The position numbers and the translations under genes are program-made. Positions 1 through 5,783 of a stretch of 7,776 bases of DNA are shown piece after piece (the stretch's first letter is position 1; the number at the start of each line of letters is the position of its first letter). A model generated the notes under the pieces. It was given only the letters and a program-made list of their open reading frames with translations. It did no database searches and had not been told where the DNA came from. The stretch comes from Propionibacteriaceae bacterium (lineage in GTDB: Bacteria; Actinomycetota; Actinomycetes; Propionibacteriales; Propionibacteriaceae), in NCBI GenBank assembly GCA_009787035.1, contig WRGV01000069.1:1-7776 (forward strand). Reading direction: 5' to 3'.

Positions 1-699
1 GGGCGGCTGGCCGCGGTGCGCGCGGTCGCCTCCGACGTGCTGCGCGCGGTGTCGGACGCCGAGCAGCGCCGCGGCTACGAGGACGACCTGGCCCGCCTGG
101 TGGGCATGGGGGTGGACGACGTGCGCCGCATCACCGCGGAGACGCTGCGCCGCGCTCCGTCCGGGCCGACGCGCCGTCCGTCCGCGCCGGTGCAGGCCGA
201 GCCGGCGTCGCAAGCCGTGCTCGTGACGCCGTGGCCCAATCCGTCCGACCTGAGGCTGGACGCCGAACGGGCCGTGTGCCTACTGATGTTGCAGTATCCG
301 ACGTTCTTCAGCACCGACTGGAATGGCTTGTCACTGCTGGATTTCCGGCATCCGGCCTATCGGGGCGTCTTCGAGGCGGTGCGCTCGCTGGCGTTCGATC
401 CGAACGGCTGGGGCGATGCGGTGCAGCAGGCGACCACGGATCCGACGGTGCGCCGCCTGGAGCTGGAGCTGCTCGTCGAGCAGCCCCTGCTCGCCCCCGA
501 CGAGGCCTACGTGTCGGCCTACACCGCCCGGCTGCAGCTGATCCGTGTGACCGGTGAGATCGACAACCTCAAGAGCCGGATGCAGCGCACCAATCCGGTC
601 GAGCACGCCGACGAGCACCGGGCCATGTTCGCCCAGTTGCTCGACCTGGAGCAGCAGCGCCGCGAGCTGCAGCAGCGCAGCCTCGGCCTGCCCGAGTGA
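1..699 (+). CDS. dnaG: DNA primase DnaG, C-terminal part (5' end outside window)
   Basis: Synthesises RNA primers at the replication fork and, through its C-terminal domain, contacts the replicative helicase DnaB. The frame is open from base 1 (first residues GRLAAVRAVASDVLRAV), so about 232 C-terminal residues are present. The first ~50 resemble the segment after the TOPRIM core of actinobacterial primases (an 'A..Y...LA...GM..DDVRR' pattern). A Pro/Ala-rich linker follows at about residues 50-75. A helical domain then runs from 'DLRLDAERAVCLLMLQYP' to the end, matching the DnaG C-terminal helicase-binding domain, and finishes in a Gln/Arg/Leu-rich helix. The catalytic zinc-binding and TOPRIM domains lie off the left edge. 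The stop TGA at 697-699 is followed directly by a tight stem-loop. Identification rests on recognisable family layout; partial only because of the window edge. Confidence 0.9.
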   Translation, partial: GRLAAVRAVASDVLRAVSDAEQRRGYEDDLARLVGMGVDDVRRITAETLRRAPSGPTRRPSAPVQAEPASQAVLVTPWPNPSDLRLDAERAVCLLMLQYPTFFSTDWNGLSLLDFRHPAYRGVFEAVRSLAFDPNGWGDAVQQATTDPTVRRLELELLVEQPLLAPDEAYVSAYTARLQLIRVTGEIDNLKSRMQRTNPVEHADEHRAMFAQLLDLEQQRRELQQRSLGLPE

Positions 700-706
700 G
701 CGCCCC

Positions 707-723
707 GGCATCTGGCAGATGCC
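707..723 (+). terminator. Stem-loop just after dnaG, possible terminator
   Basis: Perfect 7-bp arms GGCATCT (707-713) and AGATGCC (717-723) around the 3-nt loop GGC, starting 8 nt after the dnaG stop. No T-run follows, so this is not a classical intrinsic terminator; T-less hairpins are often proposed as terminators in high-GC actinobacteria. It could instead be an mRNA 3'-end stabiliser or a protein site. Confidence 0.4.
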
Positions 724-816
724 CAGTGTGCTGACGGAGTTCGCGTGGGGGAGCGTCATCGCCCGGACCGGTCCTTCCGCGCCACCGTGCGCGAGGTGTT
801 GGCGCCGCAGTCGCGG

Positions 817-827
817 GTGTTGTCCGT
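817..827 (+). repeat. Direct-repeat copy 1 of GTGTTGTCCGT
   Basis: Exact 11-bp match to 922-932, with starts 105 bp apart. It overlaps a local inverted repeat GTCCG...CGGAC (822-841). The second copy forms the right arm of the 912-930 palindrome, so this copy looks like a half-site or upstream operator. Function inferred only. Confidence 0.45.
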
Positions 828-911
828 TTTCGGGGGCGGACGGACGGCTCGGGGGTCATCTGGGTGCCCGATGCCGGCTTGGTCAGGGGAAAGGCCAGTT
901 GTGAGGCTTGG

Positions 912-930
912 GGACAACAAAGTGTTGTCC
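912..930. promoter_or_regulatory. 19-bp palindrome upstream of the sigma gene, candidate operator
   Basis: GGACAACAAAGTGTTGTCC: two perfect 8-bp arms around a 3-nt AAG spacer, centred about 67 bp ahead of the sigma start. Its right half with flanking bases (GTGTTGTCCGT, 922-932) recurs exactly at 817-827. A perfect dyad plus a distant half-site is typical of a dimeric repressor or autoregulated promoter, but no regulator can be named. The TTGTCC within each copy could also serve as a -35-like element. Confidence 0.45.
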
Positions 931-987
931 GTCTGAGTCCGTGCACAGCCGTTGTGTGCCCGGGGCGCCTCGGGTTGGCTGGGCCGC

Positions 988-1845
988 ATGACCATCGAAC
1001 TGCCAGCACCCGTCATCTTGACCCGCGACCAGGAGATCGACCTCGCCAAGCGCATCGAGGCCGGCCTGTTCGCCCGCCACCTGCTCGACCTCGCACCGTG
1101 CCCGGCCAACGTCGTGCCGCTGCGGCCAAGGCCCCCGCGCGGCGAGCTGGAGGCCGTCGCTGCGGACGGGGACGAGGCCTGGCGTGACTTCTTCCTCGCC
1201 AACCTGCGCCTGGTGATGTTCATCGCCATGCGGTGGTCGCGACGCTATCGGCTCGATGTCGAGGACGTCTTCCAGGAGGGATGCCTCGGGCTGGCCACCG
1301 CCATCCAGCGCTGGGATCACGCCCGCGGCACGAAGTTCTGCACGCTGGCCTGGGCGCAGGTCACCTGCTGGGTGCGGCGCGCCTGTGTCGAACGGGGCGG
1401 TGCGTGCGAGGCGCCGAGCTGGTGGATGGACACCCAGAACGACCTGCGCCGGCGCCACGGCGAGCTGCAGGGCGCGCTGGGCCGTGAGACGGTCACGTCC
1501 GAGCTGGCGACGACGGTGGGGCGCACGTCGGCGTGGGTCGAGCGCACGCTGGCCTGGGAGCCGCCGCGCAGCGTGTCCGAGCTGCCCGATGTCGAGGCGG
1601 AGCCGGAGCCCGAGACCGACGCGTCCGCCCGCATGCGCTGCTCGATCGGCCTGGCGCAGATGCCCGACCTGGAGCGCCGCGTGGTGATCGGACATTTCGG
1701 CTTGTCGGGGCGGGCATACAGCTACGAGTCGATGGCGGCGTCGCTGGGCTGTTCGGTGCGCCAGATCAAGGCCGCCGAGGTCCGGGGCCTGGTGCGGCTG
1801 CGCGGGTTGGTGACCGACATGGCCGAACAGGAGCTGGCGGCGTGA
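988..1845 (+). CDS. Divergent sigma-70 family RNA polymerase sigma factor
   Basis: Promoter-specificity subunit of RNA polymerase, 285 aa. From MTIELPAPV: a region 1.2-like segment at 11-34 (LTRDQEIDLAKRIEAGLFA), a Pro/Arg-rich spacer at 35-62, region 2 at about 64-135 (FFLANLRLVMFIAMRW, then VEDVFQEGCLGLATAIQRWD), a poorly conserved region 3 at about 150-195, an acidic linker at 199-211, and region 4 at about 217-272 ending in a helix-turn-helix (SYESMAASLGCSVRQIKAAE). Region 1.2 and the spacing of regions 2-4 favour a group 2/3 factor over an ECF factor. Residues that normally melt and read the -10 and read the -35 are changed, so promoter preference is probably unusual. ATG at 988 is chosen because homology starts just after it; an in-frame TTG at 952 would add 12 residues without family support. 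No strong Shine-Dalgarno precedes either. The gene converges on the kinase gene with an 11-bp gap. Family certain, target genes unknown. Confidence 0.85.
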   Translation: MTIELPAPVILTRDQEIDLAKRIEAGLFARHLLDLAPCPANVVPLRPRPPRGELEAVAADGDEAWRDFFLANLRLVMFIAMRWSRRYRLDVEDVFQEGCLGLATAIQRWDHARGTKFCTLAWAQVTCWVRRACVERGGACEAPSWWMDTQNDLRRRHGELQGALGRETVTSELATTVGRTSAWVERTLAWEPPRSVSELPDVEAEPEPETDASARMRCSIGLAQMPDLERRVVIGHFGLSGRAYSYESMAASLGCSVRQIKAAEVRGLVRLRGLVTDMAEQELAA

Positions 1846-1856
1846 CCCGCCCGCGT

Positions 1857-1888
1857 TCATCGCGCCGCGTCGGTGAGGCGCGCGATGA
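1857..1888. terminator. Inverted repeat at the convergent gene junction, possible bidirectional terminator
   Basis: Arms TCATCGCGC (1857-1865) and GCGCGATGA (1880-1888) are a perfect 9-bp match with a 14-nt loop. The left arm contains the kinase stop codon. It starts 11 bp beyond the sigma-gene stop, so RNA made from either strand could fold here. There is no T-run on either side, and part of the dyad could reflect coding composition of the kinase C-terminus. Confidence 0.3.
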
Positions 1889-2927
1889 CGCCACCCATCC
1901 AGTCCCAGTGGGCCTGGATGTCGTCCAGCAGCGCCAGCTGGTTGCGGGCCCGGTCGAGGTTGTGGCCGGCGCGGTCGATGCGGTAGTACACGTCGCCCTC
2001 GATGTGGTCGGTCAGGAAGCGCAGCGACGTCTCCAGCGTCATCATGCGCGCGCCGTGGCGCAGGTGGGCGAGCTCGCCGGGCGCCAGCACGGCGCCGCAG
2101 GCGCCCAGGTAGCCGGTCAGGAACGCTTCGAACAGCTCCGGGACGAAGCGCACGTGCGCGAGGTCGGGATCGTCCTCGGCGGCGCTGGCGGCACCCGACC
2201 GGATGGCGTCCCCCACGTCGTTGACGGCCAGCCCCGGCTGCACGGTGTCCAGGTCGACGACGCACAGGGGCTCGCCGGTGGCCGCATCGACCAGCACGTT
2301 CGCGACCTTGGCGTCGTTGTGCGTCACGCGCAGCGGCATCAGCGCCGGATCGTCGAAGTCGTGGCTGGCGGTCTCGTAGGCCAGTGCATGCGCGATCTCG
2401 TCGGCGACACCGGCGGCGCGCCCGCAGGGGTCGGCGGCGACGGCGGCACGCAGGCGGGCCACATAGCGGGGCTCGTCGTGGAAGGCCGGGATCGTCGTGA
2501 ACAGCCGGTCGGCGGGCAGGGTGTCCAGCTGCACGAGGAACGCGCCGAGCCCGGCGCCGACGCGGCGCATCTCGGCGGGGGACACCGGCGCCTCCAGCTC
2601 GGCGGAGCCCTCGATGAACGCATACATGCGCCACCAGCCGCCCGCGTCGTCCACGTGCCACCAGCCGCCGTCGACGGTCGGGATCAGGTGCAGCGCCCGG
2701 CGCGGGTCGGTCACCGTGGCGCCCAGGTGCGCGGTCACGGTGACGATGTTGTGCATCACCTGATCGGGGTGCGCGAACGCGCGCGTGTTGATGCGCTGCA
2801 ACAGGAAGCGCCCGCTGCCGGTCGTCACGGCGTACGTGTCGTTGACGTGCCCGCTGCCGAACCGGCGCACGTCGAGCACGGGACGGGGCAGCTGGAAGCC
2901 GGCCGCGATGTCCGCGGGGATGGTCAT
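1857..2927 (-). CDS. NahK-like anomeric sugar kinase (phosphotransferase / APH family)
   Basis: Predicted cytoplasmic kinase phosphorylating the anomeric hydroxyl of a sugar to give sugar-1-phosphate. N-acetylhexosamine 1-kinase (NahK/LnpB) is the closest family I recognise, and 356 aa matches its roughly 360. Visible: glycine-rich nucleotide loop GSGHVNDTY (24-32), Brenner-type catalytic motif THNDAKVAN with H203, D205 and N210, metal-binding DLDT (225-228), and the following PGLAVNDVGDAIRSGA stretch typical of the NahK group. The start ATG overlaps the upstream nucleotidyltransferase stop by 4 bp (ATGA). No Shine-Dalgarno is evident before it, so translation is probably coupled. It is the last gene of the transporter operon. 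Substrate is not proven: GlcNAc, GalNAc or another hexose remain possible. The kinase fold and active-site motifs are clear; only the exact sugar is uncertain. Confidence 0.85.
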   Translation of the reverse strand: MTIPADIAAGFQLPRPVLDVRRFGSGHVNDTYAVTTGSGRFLLQRINTRAFAHPDQVMHNIVTVTAHLGATVTDPRRALHLIPTVDGGWWHVDDAGGWWRMYAFIEGSAELEAPVSPAEMRRVGAGLGAFLVQLDTLPADRLFTTIPAFHDEPRYVARLRAAVAADPCGRAAGVADEIAHALAYETASHDFDDPALMPLRVTHNDAKVANVLVDAATGEPLCVVDLDTVQPGLAVNDVGDAIRSGAASAAEDDPDLAHVRFVPELFEAFLTGYLGACGAVLAPGELAHLRHGARMMTLETSLRFLTDHIEGDVYYRIDRAGHNLDRARNQLALLDDIQAHWDWMGGVIARLTDAAR

Positions 2928-3811
2928 GCCCAGAGGTCTTCGGGGTAGATGCCCTCGTCGCGCAGCCGGGCCAGGCGCTCCTGCACGCCCTCCAGGTCGT
3001 CGGCGTAGGTCAGCCCCATCCAGCTGTCGGACGTGTCGAGCACCTGCACGCCCGGATCGTCCACCAGCGATGCGGCGACATCGGGCAGGTAGAACTCGGC
3101 GCCGAGCGGATCCGCCGCGGCCTGTGTGCGCCAGAAGCGCGGGAACAGATCGGTGAACGCGTGCGCCGCGCTGGCGCGGAAGCCCCAGAAGTTCAGCGAC
3201 ACCGGGGTGTCGGCGCGCAGCGTCGCACCGGACGTGCGCGAGCAGAAGCCGTCGCCGGTCTGCTCGATGGCCGTGTGCTCGACGACGCCGCGCAGGCGTC
3301 CGGACGCATCGACGTCGCACACCCCGCGCGAGACGGTGCCGTTCTCGGACAGCGTGTTGGCCAGGGGATATGCCACCATGGCGTGCCGCGTGCCGTCGCG
3401 GCCGAGGAAGTCGGCCATCGCCTCGTACGCGTGCGGGCCGTAGTAGTCGTCGGCGTTGATCGTGACGAACGTGTCGGGCACGAACGGCAGCGCGCACAGC
3501 ACCGCGTGCGCCGTGCCCCAGGGCTTGATGCGTCCGGACGGAACCTCGAAGCCGTCCGGCAGCGCGTCCAGGCTCTGGTAGGCGTAGGCGACGTCGATGT
3601 GCTCGGCGACCCGCTGGCCGACCTGGGCGTCGAAGGCGTCCTCGGTGCCGGGCGAGATCACGCAGACCACGCGCTCGAACCCGGCGCGCACGGCGTCATA
3701 CATCGAATAGTCGAGCAGCGCATTGCCCTGTTCATCGACGATCGCCGTCTGCTTGTTGCCGCCGAACCGGCTGCCGCGGCCGGCCGCCAGCACCACCAAC
3801 GTCGCTCCCAT
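2924..3811 (-). CDS. Sugar-1-phosphate nucleotidyltransferase (NTP_transferase family)
   Basis: Predicted to join a sugar-1-phosphate and an NTP into an NDP-sugar plus pyrophosphate in the cytoplasm. The 295-aa product opens with the nucleotide-binding signature VVLAAGRGSRFGGNKQ (about 6-21). This is the GG-x-KQ variant, not the GTR...P.TK form of classical GalU/RfbA enzymes. Then come KPWGTAHAVL (96-105), the metal-binding INADDYYG (118-125, D121/D122), VSLNFWGF and, near the C-terminus, EFYLPDVAASLV. The family is known beside NahK-like kinases in other bacteria. ATG 3811 is chosen because the nucleotide loop normally begins within a few residues; a TTG nine codons upstream is less likely. 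It lies 37 bp after the permease stop and overlaps the kinase start by 4 bp, so the two enzymes probably act in sequence. UDP-HexNAc or UDP-hexose is inferred as product; nucleotide and sugar specificity are unproven. Confidence 0.83.
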   Translation of the reverse strand: MGATLVVLAAGRGSRFGGNKQTAIVDEQGNALLDYSMYDAVRAGFERVVCVISPGTEDAFDAQVGQRVAEHIDVAYAYQSLDALPDGFEVPSGRIKPWGTAHAVLCALPFVPDTFVTINADDYYGPHAYEAMADFLGRDGTRHAMVAYPLANTLSENGTVSRGVCDVDASGRLRGVVEHTAIEQTGDGFCSRTSGATLRADTPVSLNFWGFRASAAHAFTDLFPRFWRTQAAADPLGAEFYLPDVAASLVDDPGVQVLDTSDSWMGLTYADDLEGVQERLARLRDEGIYPEDLWA

Positions 3812-3848
3812 GCCCGTCAGTCTATCGGGACGCCGCAACCACCTGCGT

Positions 3849-4736
3849 TCACTTGATCGATCCGGCGGTCAGGCCGGCGACCAGCTTGTTCTGGATGATC
3901 GCGAACAGGATCAGCACGGGCACGATGGCCACGATCGACACGCCGAACACGTACTGCCACTTGGTCTGATACTGGCCGACGAAGCTGAACAGCGCCACCG
4001 ACAGCGGCTGGCGCGTCGGCGCGGACGACAAGATGACGACCGAGGCCGCGAACTCGTTCCAGGCGGCCACGAACGTGAAGATGACCGCGGTGACGATGCC
4101 GGGCCAGATCAGCGGCAGGTTGATCCGGGTCAGCACCTGCCAGGTGTTGGCGCCGTCGATGCGGGCGGCCTCGTCCACCTCCGTCGGGATGCTCGCGAAG
4201 AACGAGTGCAGGATCCATGTGCCGAAGCTCATGTTGAACGCCGCGTTGATCAGGATCATCGCCGCCCACGTCCCGTTGAGCCCCAGCGCGAACGCCTCCC
4301 GGAACAGGCCGGTGACCAGCACCGCGGGCTGCAACATCTGCGTCATCAGCACCAGGAACAGGAACGCCATGCGCCCCGGGAAGCGGTATTTGGCGGTGTA
4401 GAACGCGGCGGGCAGCGACACGGCCAGCGTCAGCAGCGTGGCCAGCGACGCGATGACGATCGTCGAGAGCAGGTTGTCCGGCAGCGGCGTCTCGGAGACG
4501 CTCCACATCGTGATGTAGTTGTCCAGGTGCCACTGCTGCGGGATGAACGTGGGCGGGGTGCGGCTGATCTCGGCCAGCGACTTGAACGAGCCGAGCAGCA
4601 TGACGATGTACGGCACCAGGAACAGCAGCGCCAGCACGACGCCCATGCAGATGCGCAGCCACACGCGTCCGGGCTCGACGGGCGAGGTGTAGCGGGAGGA
4701 CGGCCGCAGGTGGGCGGCCTGGGTGCGGGCCATCAT
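3849..4736 (-). CDS. CUT1-family ABC sugar transporter permease, MalG type
   Basis: Inner-membrane permease, 295 aa, forming half of the translocation pore of a carbohydrate importer. A first membrane helix lies at about 26-50 (LRICMGVVLALLFLVPYIVML), further hydrophobic segments at about 90-112, 124-145, 155-180, 215-236 and 265-285, giving the six expected for MalG. The cytoplasmic EAA loop, which docks the ATPase, is at 189-212 (EAARIDGANTWQVLTRINLPLI). The C-terminus AGLTAGSIK matches the usual end of CUT1 permeases, so the protein looks full length. The first ATG of an ATGATG overlaps the upstream permease stop (ATGA), and a strong GAAGGGGG Shine-Dalgarno stands just upstream. The neighbouring permease supplies the other half of the pore. 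No ATPase gene is present in the window, so an MsiK-like ATPase encoded elsewhere is likely. Confidence 0.93.
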   Translation of the reverse strand: MMARTQAAHLRPSSRYTSPVEPGRVWLRICMGVVLALLFLVPYIVMLLGSFKSLAEISRTPPTFIPQQWHLDNYITMWSVSETPLPDNLLSTIVIASLATLLTLAVSLPAAFYTAKYRFPGRMAFLFLVLMTQMLQPAVLVTGLFREAFALGLNGTWAAMILINAAFNMSFGTWILHSFFASIPTEVDEAARIDGANTWQVLTRINLPLIWPGIVTAVIFTFVAAWNEFAASVVILSSAPTRQPLSVALFSFVGQYQTKWQYVFGVSIVAIVPVLILFAIIQNKLVAGLTAGSIK

Positions 4737-5710
4737 TCGTCCACCCCCTTCAGCGGCTTGACCAGCCACATGTAGGCGGCGATCACGACGATGACGATGC
4801 CGAAGTTGACGACCGACAGCGTCGCGGCCAGGTCGGCGCGCTGGTTGGTCTGTAGCAGCTTGAACATCATGGTCGTGGTCGTGTCGGCGCCGAATCCGGG
4901 CATCGACCCGGTCAGCACCTTCAAGATGGGGTACGAGTTGAACACGTTGATGATGTTGATGATCGTGGCCGCCATGAGCGCCGGGCGCAGCATCGGCAGC
5001 GTCACGTAGCGGTAGGTGCGCCACGACGTCGCCCCGTCCACGCACGCGGCCTCGATGACGTCCTTGGGCACCGACTGGTAGCCGGCCAGCAGCGTGTACG
5101 TCGTGAACGGCAGCGACACGAAGATGGCCACGAAGATCGCCAGGATGAACGCGGCCGGCATGCGCTTGGTGAACCCGTAGTCGCCGTTGGCGAACGTGAC
5201 GAGCCAGTCGAGGTGCAGCGGCGAGTTGGCGAGCCACGCGTGGATGCGCATCAGCAGGTTGTTGACCAGCCCGTAGTTGGGCTCGAACATGTAGTAGATG
5301 ACCAGCGTCGTCATGAGCACGCTGGCGGCCCAGGGGATGATCAGGATGATCCGCACGATCGTGCGCCCGGGGAACGCCTTGTTCAGGAAGTGCGCCAGCA
5401 CCAGCGAGACCACGACCGTCCCGGCCACCACGACGACCACCCAGATGAGCGTGCGCAGCAGCACGCCCGGCAGGTCGGACAGCCCGAAGATCGTTGCGTA
5501 GTTGGCCAGTCCGACGCCGCCGCGGTCGACGCCGGACTGCGAGATCCTGCGGGTGGATGTGTAGATCATCAGCCCGGCCGGGAACAGCACGACGGCGATG
5601 ATCAGCACGAGCCCGGGCAGGATCCAGGGCGTGGCGCGTCCCAGGTCGCGCAGACGGTGGGACGATCCACGCCGCGGATCTGCCGCGGGCAGCATTGGCA
5701 GTGCGCTCAT
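4733..5710 (-). CDS. CUT1-family ABC sugar transporter permease, MalF type
   Basis: Inner-membrane permease, 325 aa, partner of the MalG-type protein encoded next. A basic N-terminus (RRGSSHRLRDLGR) precedes a first membrane helix at about 29-50 (WILPGLVLIIAVVLFPAGLMIY). Other hydrophobic segments lie at about 85-108, 119-141, 186-210, 245-262 and 297-316. The EAA loop is at 220-243 (EAACVDGATSWRTYRYVTLPML). ATG 5710 is chosen because a CAGGAGAC Shine-Dalgarno lies about 9 nt upstream and the sequence from there matches the family; the frame stays open 44 codons further but that extension is Arg/Pro-rich and lacks permease character. The gene begins 73 bp after the binding-protein stop, with a stable hairpin in the gap, and its stop overlaps the next start by 4 bp. 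Confidence 0.93.
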   Translation of the reverse strand: MSALPMLPAADPRRGSSHRLRDLGRATPWILPGLVLIIAVVLFPAGLMIYTSTRRISQSGVDRGGVGLANYATIFGLSDLPGVLLRTLIWVVVVVAGTVVVSLVLAHFLNKAFPGRTIVRIILIIPWAASVLMTTLVIYYMFEPNYGLVNNLLMRIHAWLANSPLHLDWLVTFANGDYGFTKRMPAAFILAIFVAIFVSLPFTTYTLLAGYQSVPKDVIEAACVDGATSWRTYRYVTLPMLRPALMAATIINIINVFNSYPILKVLTGSMPGFGADTTTTMMFKLLQTNQRADLAATLSVVNFGIVIVVIAAYMWLVKPLKGVDE

Positions 5711-5740
5711 GTGTGCTGTCTCCTGTGGGGACGAAGGGCG

Positions 5741-5771
5741 GCGGCGCGCCGGCTGGATCGGTTCGCGCCGC
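5741..5771 (-). promoter_or_regulatory. Intercistronic hairpin between binding-protein and permease genes
   Basis: Perfect 8-bp GC arms at 5741-5748 (GCGGCGCG) and 5764-5771 (CGCGCCGC) with a 15-nt loop, lying wholly in the 73-bp gap. In binding-protein transport operons such hairpins commonly protect the upstream mRNA from 3' decay or reduce read-through, which gives an excess of binding protein over permeases. There is no T-run, so a stabiliser or attenuator is more likely than a full terminator. Confidence 0.5.
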
Positions 5772-5783
5772 AGCGTCGGGAGA

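Larger units (their letters stand above)
700..987. other. Non-coding region between dnaG and the sigma factor gene
   Basis: I see no convincing gene in these 288 bases: the short open frames here have no recognisable domain and no good ribosome-binding site. It holds the post-dnaG stem-loop (707-723), an 11-bp direct repeat GTGTTGTCCGT (817-827 and 922-932), an inverted repeat GTCCG/CGGAC (822-826 and 837-841), a perfect 19-bp palindrome (912-930) and a small inverted repeat GCACA/TGTGC (943-947 and 955-959). No consensus -10 hexamer stands out ahead of the sigma gene. Confidence 0.6.

Noticed and set aside
952..987. Upstream TTG start for the sigma factor
   Set aside because: It would add 12 residues with no match to the family and lacks a better ribosome-binding site than ATG 988.
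883..2661. 592-codon minus-strand open frame over the sigma gene
   Set aside because: Arg/Pro-rich translation without motifs, and it covers the sigma gene and part of the kinase in the wrong frame.
1533..2948. Long plus-strand open frame (471 codons) opposite the kinase
   Set aside because: It is Gly/Arg/Val/Gln-rich without domains and lies antisense to a clear kinase gene; it is a by-product of GC-biased codon positions.
3723..4775. 350-codon plus-strand open frame opposite the MalG-type gene
   Set aside because: Composed mainly of Gln, Arg, Asp and His in a repetitive pattern, typical of antisense of a membrane-protein gene.
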